Of a stretch of 6,635 nucleotides of DNA, positions 4,356 to 6,635 are shown piece by piece. How positions within the stretch are numbered: the stretch's first letter is position 1; every line of letters begins with the position of its first letter. The DNA lies in assembly GCA_034433995.1 (NCBI GenBank), contig DAOTZU010000256.1, positions 1-6,635 on the forward strand, given 5' to 3'. The stretch comes from DAOTZU01 sp034433995 (lineage in GTDB: Bacteria > Chloroflexota > Anaerolineae > UBA1429). Under the pieces are notes generated by a model. It had not been told where the DNA came from and did no database searches. It saw nothing but the letters and a program-made list of their open reading frames with translations. The translations under genes and the position numbers were made by a program.

Positions 4356-4526
4356 ATGGAGCGCTCGGAGACCATCCTCGTGGCCATGAACCTCGTGGAG
4401 CGCGCGCCGCGTTGCTCCTGCGGGCCGCCCGGCCTGGAGCTGCTCCAGGGGATGGTGCCGGCGCTGCAGGATAAAGTGGCGCTCTGCCGGGAGAGGCTGA
4501 GAATTTGCAGGGAGGTTTACCGATGA
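4356..4526 (+). CDS. Possible small protein, translationally coupled to the ATPase (hypothetical)
   Basis: A frame of 56 residues starts at ATG 4356 (MERSETILVAMNLVERAPRC) and ends RLRICREVYR. Its TGA at 4524-4526 overlaps the ATG of the downstream ATPase as ATGA, the classic coupling arrangement. Third codon positions are overwhelmingly G or C, as in neighbouring genes. It has four cysteines (C20, C22, C44, C51) and a helical, charged C-terminus. The start is uncertain: ATG 4356 has only a weak GAGA about 9 bases upstream, while GTG 4380 has GGAGA 8 bases upstream and would give 48 residues. I do not recognise the family. The region could instead be an untranslated leader, since the frame is long and open partly because of GC content. 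Confidence 0.42.
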   Translation: MERSETILVAMNLVERAPRCSCGPPGLELLQGMVPALQDKVALCRERLRICREVYR

Positions 4527-6635
4527 AACCCATGCGTCAAACTTGTGTCCCTCGCCCTGAGGTGCTCAAGGGAGACCTGGAGGATGCCCTCTTTGCGGCC
4601 AACTTCGGCCACGTGTTGGCGGGGATCGCCCCGAAGGTCTATCAGGATGCAGAGACCTTTTTCCGCAACACCTATCCCACCGAGCTGTTGCGGAAGCTGG
4701 TGGGCACCATCTTCCAGCGCCTGGCCGATCCCCATGAGGCGGGGGCGCCGATCCGCCTGAGCACCGGCTTTGGCGGCGGCAAGACCCATACCCTCATCGC
4801 CCTCTGGCACCTGGCGCGGCATATCAACCAGGCCGCCCTGGGCACCGAGCTGCTCCCCGCCGCCGGCCGGCCCCAGCGGGTCGTCGTGGCGGGGATAGAT
4901 GCCAACAGCTTTGGCGCCAAGGTATGCGCCACCCACGACGCCCTGCAGACGCACAGCCTCTGGGGCGAGCTGGCCTATCAGCTCGGCGGCGTGGAGGGCT
5001 ATCGGCGCATCCAAGAGTTGGACGCCCCCACCTCCATGCCCGATCGGGCCACCCTGCGCGCTATCCTCCCCGATGAGCCGCTGCTGATCCTCCTGGATGA
5101 GCTGGTCATTTACATGGCCGTGCTGGATGACCAGGCGCAGGGGCAGTTGCTCGCCTTCCTGAACATGCTCATCTCCGAGATCACCGCGCGCCGCCAGGCG
5201 GTGCTGGTGATCACCGACCCCGCCGGCCAGCCGGCCTATAGCCGGGAATCTCGCCGCCTGGCCGAGAGCCTTGGCCAGGCGACGGTGGAGGCCCCTCCCG
5301 AGCCCTCCCCCCATCGGCTGCGCGAGGCCGACGAGCGCCTCGGAGACGTGCTCGGCCGCACCATGAGCAATTATGAGGTCATCGGTAGGGAGGGCGCCCA
5401 GGTCATCTTGCGACGGCTCTTTGACCAGGTGGACCGCGCTGCGGCCGAGGAGGTCTCGGCGGAATACTATCACGCCTATCAGCGCGTCTCGCGGGAGTAT
5501 CCCGATTACCTCCCCCAGGAGGCCACCACCCGCGATTACGCCCAGCGCATCGTCCAGTGCTATCCCTTCCATCCCCGCCTCCTGGAGACCGCCCAGAACC
5601 GCCTGGGGGCCCTTCAGGATTTCAACCAAAGCCGCGGCGTGCTGCGCCTCTTTGCGCGCATGCTGCGCGATATCTGGGAGAGCGGCTCGGACGTGCCCCT
5701 GCTCACCGCCGGCGACCTGGATTGGTCCAGCCGACGCATCCAGGCTGACCTCTTGGAACGGCTGCAGCGCGATCCCTTCAAGGCCGCGGTGGAAGCCGAT
5801 ATAGAGGGCCACGCCCGCGACCTGGACCAGCAACATGCCACCGATATCCATCGCCGCGTGGCCTCGGCGCTGCTCTTGGAGAGCTTGCCCCTCACCGCTA
5901 GCGCGGCCATGGGCAAACGTGAGCTGACCTTGGCCGTGTTGCGCCCCTCCGATGTGGGCAACGAGCCGGCCGAGGCCTTGGATCGGCTGTTGCGCGTCTG
6001 TTGGCACACCTATCTGACCGATGGCGGGCTGAAAGCCCAGTTCCGCTACGAGCCCAACGCCCTCAAGATCATCGAGGAGCGCGCCCGCGACCCGCACCTG
6101 GTCGAGGACGCGCGCCGGCACGTCTTGTCCTGGGCACAAAACCATTTTAGCGGACATCTCTTCTCCCTCGTCGCCTATCCTTCCAGCCCGCGCGCCGTGG
6201 CCGATTCCGCCAGGCTCCAGCTCGTCCTGGCCGATTCCGAGCCGCTGGCCCAGGCGATTTGCGATTATGAAGACGACTCTGACCCGGCGGCCAAGATGCC
6301 CCGGCGCTTCCGCAACGCCATCCTGGCCGTGGCCCCCACGCCGCAGGCCCTGGAGGAGGCCGTGCGGGCCATGTGTCGCTTCCAGGCCGCGCAGGAGGTG
6401 TCCAAGGAACACAAAAAGGACACCGCCGTGCGCCAGCAAGTGGAGGAGCTTTTGCCCGCCTACCAGAAAGACGCCGCCCAAGCAACCATCCGCGCCTTTA
6501 ACCGCGTCTGTCTCCAGGGCCGCCCATCCCTCACCTTGGCCGAGCGTTACCAGGTGGATAAGGAGCAGCCCCTGGCCCAGACCAACGGCCAGGAGCGGCT
6601 GATGGATTTCCTCAACGACAACCGCCTCATCTACC
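4523..6635 (+). CDS. Large AAA+/P-loop ATPase, DUF499 (COG1483)-like, 3' truncated by window
   Basis: The frame is open from ATG 4523 to the window end, 704 residues with no stop. GGAGG (4511-4515) lies 7 bases before the ATG, so this start is preferred to the ATG three codons later. The Walker A motif is STGFGGGKTH (residues 80-89, Lys87, Thr88); it has Thr81 where the canonical loop has Gly. The Walker B motif is LLILLDE (187-193, Asp192, Glu193), followed by VLVITDP (227-233) in the sensor region. Further on are CYPFHPRLLE (346-355) and DFNQSRGVLRLFARML (366-381), blocks I associate with DUF499 proteins. The rest is mostly helical, without obvious membrane spans. Family members are usually about 1,000 residues, so roughly a third is missing. 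Relatives occur with DUF1156 methyltransferases in predicted anti-phage loci and distantly resemble BREX BrxC/PglY. The family call rests on motif memory, not a search. Confidence 0.8.
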   Translation, partial: MKPMRQTCVPRPEVLKGDLEDALFAANFGHVLAGIAPKVYQDAETFFRNTYPTELLRKLVGTIFQRLADPHEAGAPIRLSTGFGGGKTHTLIALWHLARHINQAALGTELLPAAGRPQRVVVAGIDANSFGAKVCATHDALQTHSLWGELAYQLGGVEGYRRIQELDAPTSMPDRATLRAILPDEPLLILLDELVIYMAVLDDQAQGQLLAFLNMLISEITARRQAVLVITDPAGQPAYSRESRRLAESLGQATVEAPPEPSPHRLREADERLGDVLGRTMSNYEVIGREGAQVILRRLFDQVDRAAAEEVSAEYYHAYQRVSREYPDYLPQEATTRDYAQRIVQCYPFHPRLLETAQNRLGALQDFNQSRGVLRLFARMLRDIWESGSDVPLLTAGDLDWSSRRIQADLLERLQRDPFKAAVEADIEGHARDLDQQHATDIHRRVASALLLESLPLTASAAMGKRELTLAVLRPSDVGNEPAEALDRLLRVCWHTYLTDGGLKAQFRYEPNALKIIEERARDPHLVEDARRHVLSWAQNHFSGHLFSLVAYPSSPRAVADSARLQLVLADSEPLAQAICDYEDDSDPAAKMPRRFRNAILAVAPTPQALEEAVRAMCRFQAAQEVSKEHKKDTAVRQQVEELLPAYQKDAAQATIRAFNRVCLQGRPSLTLAERYQVDKEQPLAQTNGQERLMDFLNDNRLIY

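Noticed and set aside
4337..4465. Alternative small frame from ATG 4337 with GGAGAG just upstream
   Set aside because: The product is Arg/Ala/Gly/Pro-rich low complexity, typical of an out-of-frame GC-rich reading, and ends without relation to the ATPase start. The ribosome binding site spacing of 3 bases is also too short.
4517..6481. A 654-codon open frame on the - strand
   Set aside because: It lies wholly opposite the ATPase gene. The translation is a low-complexity Gly/Leu/His/Ala/Val product with no recognisable domain, as expected from the complement of a GC-rich coding frame. The + strand frame has the Walker motifs and a good ribosome binding site.

Overview
The window is a GC-rich bacterial chromosomal segment. 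It holds a translation/transcription gene block on the + strand, then a short tRNA and regulatory region, then the start of an unrelated accessory gene. The order is tuf (3' end) - rpmG - tRNA-Trp(CCA) - secE - nusG - rplK - rplA - rplJ - rplL. Every gene was recognised from its translated sequence. High GC, the zinc-type L33, the acidic N-terminal extension on NusG, the tRNA-Trp between rpmG and secE, and the absence of rpoB after rplL suggest a deep-branching lineage such as Chloroflexota. That assignment is an inference, because no 16S or other decisive marker is present.

Region 1 (1-2794): the end of EF-Tu, L33, tRNA-Trp, a strongly structured spacer (481-556), SecE, NusG, L11 and L1. The L11-L1 gap contains what looks like a copy of the 23S rRNA L1-binding site ending at the rplA ribosome binding site, consistent with translational feedback by L1.

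Region 2 (2795-3978): a complete L10-leader attenuator (L10-binding fold, antiterminator hairpin, alternative intrinsic terminator), then rplJ (TTG start) and rplL (GTG start). A 17-bp perfect hairpin with A and T tracts closes the operon and probably works in both directions. L10 and L7/L12 form the ribosomal stalk, L11 and L1 lie in or near the factor-binding and E-site regions, NusG links RNA polymerase to partners, and SecE is a core translocon subunit.

Region 3 (3979-4355): tRNA-Arg(TCT) on the - strand with its own extended -10 promoter, then a 143-bp palindrome-rich element lying exactly between the -35 boxes of two divergent promoters, then a well-formed + strand sigma-70-type promoter.

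Region 4 (4356-6635): a possible small protein whose stop overlaps (ATGA) the start of a large AAA+/P-loop ATPase that runs off the window. The ATPase resembles the DUF499 (COG1483) family, whose relatives are often found with DUF1156 methyltransferases in predicted anti-phage loci. The unseen downstream sequence would decide whether a defence system begins here.
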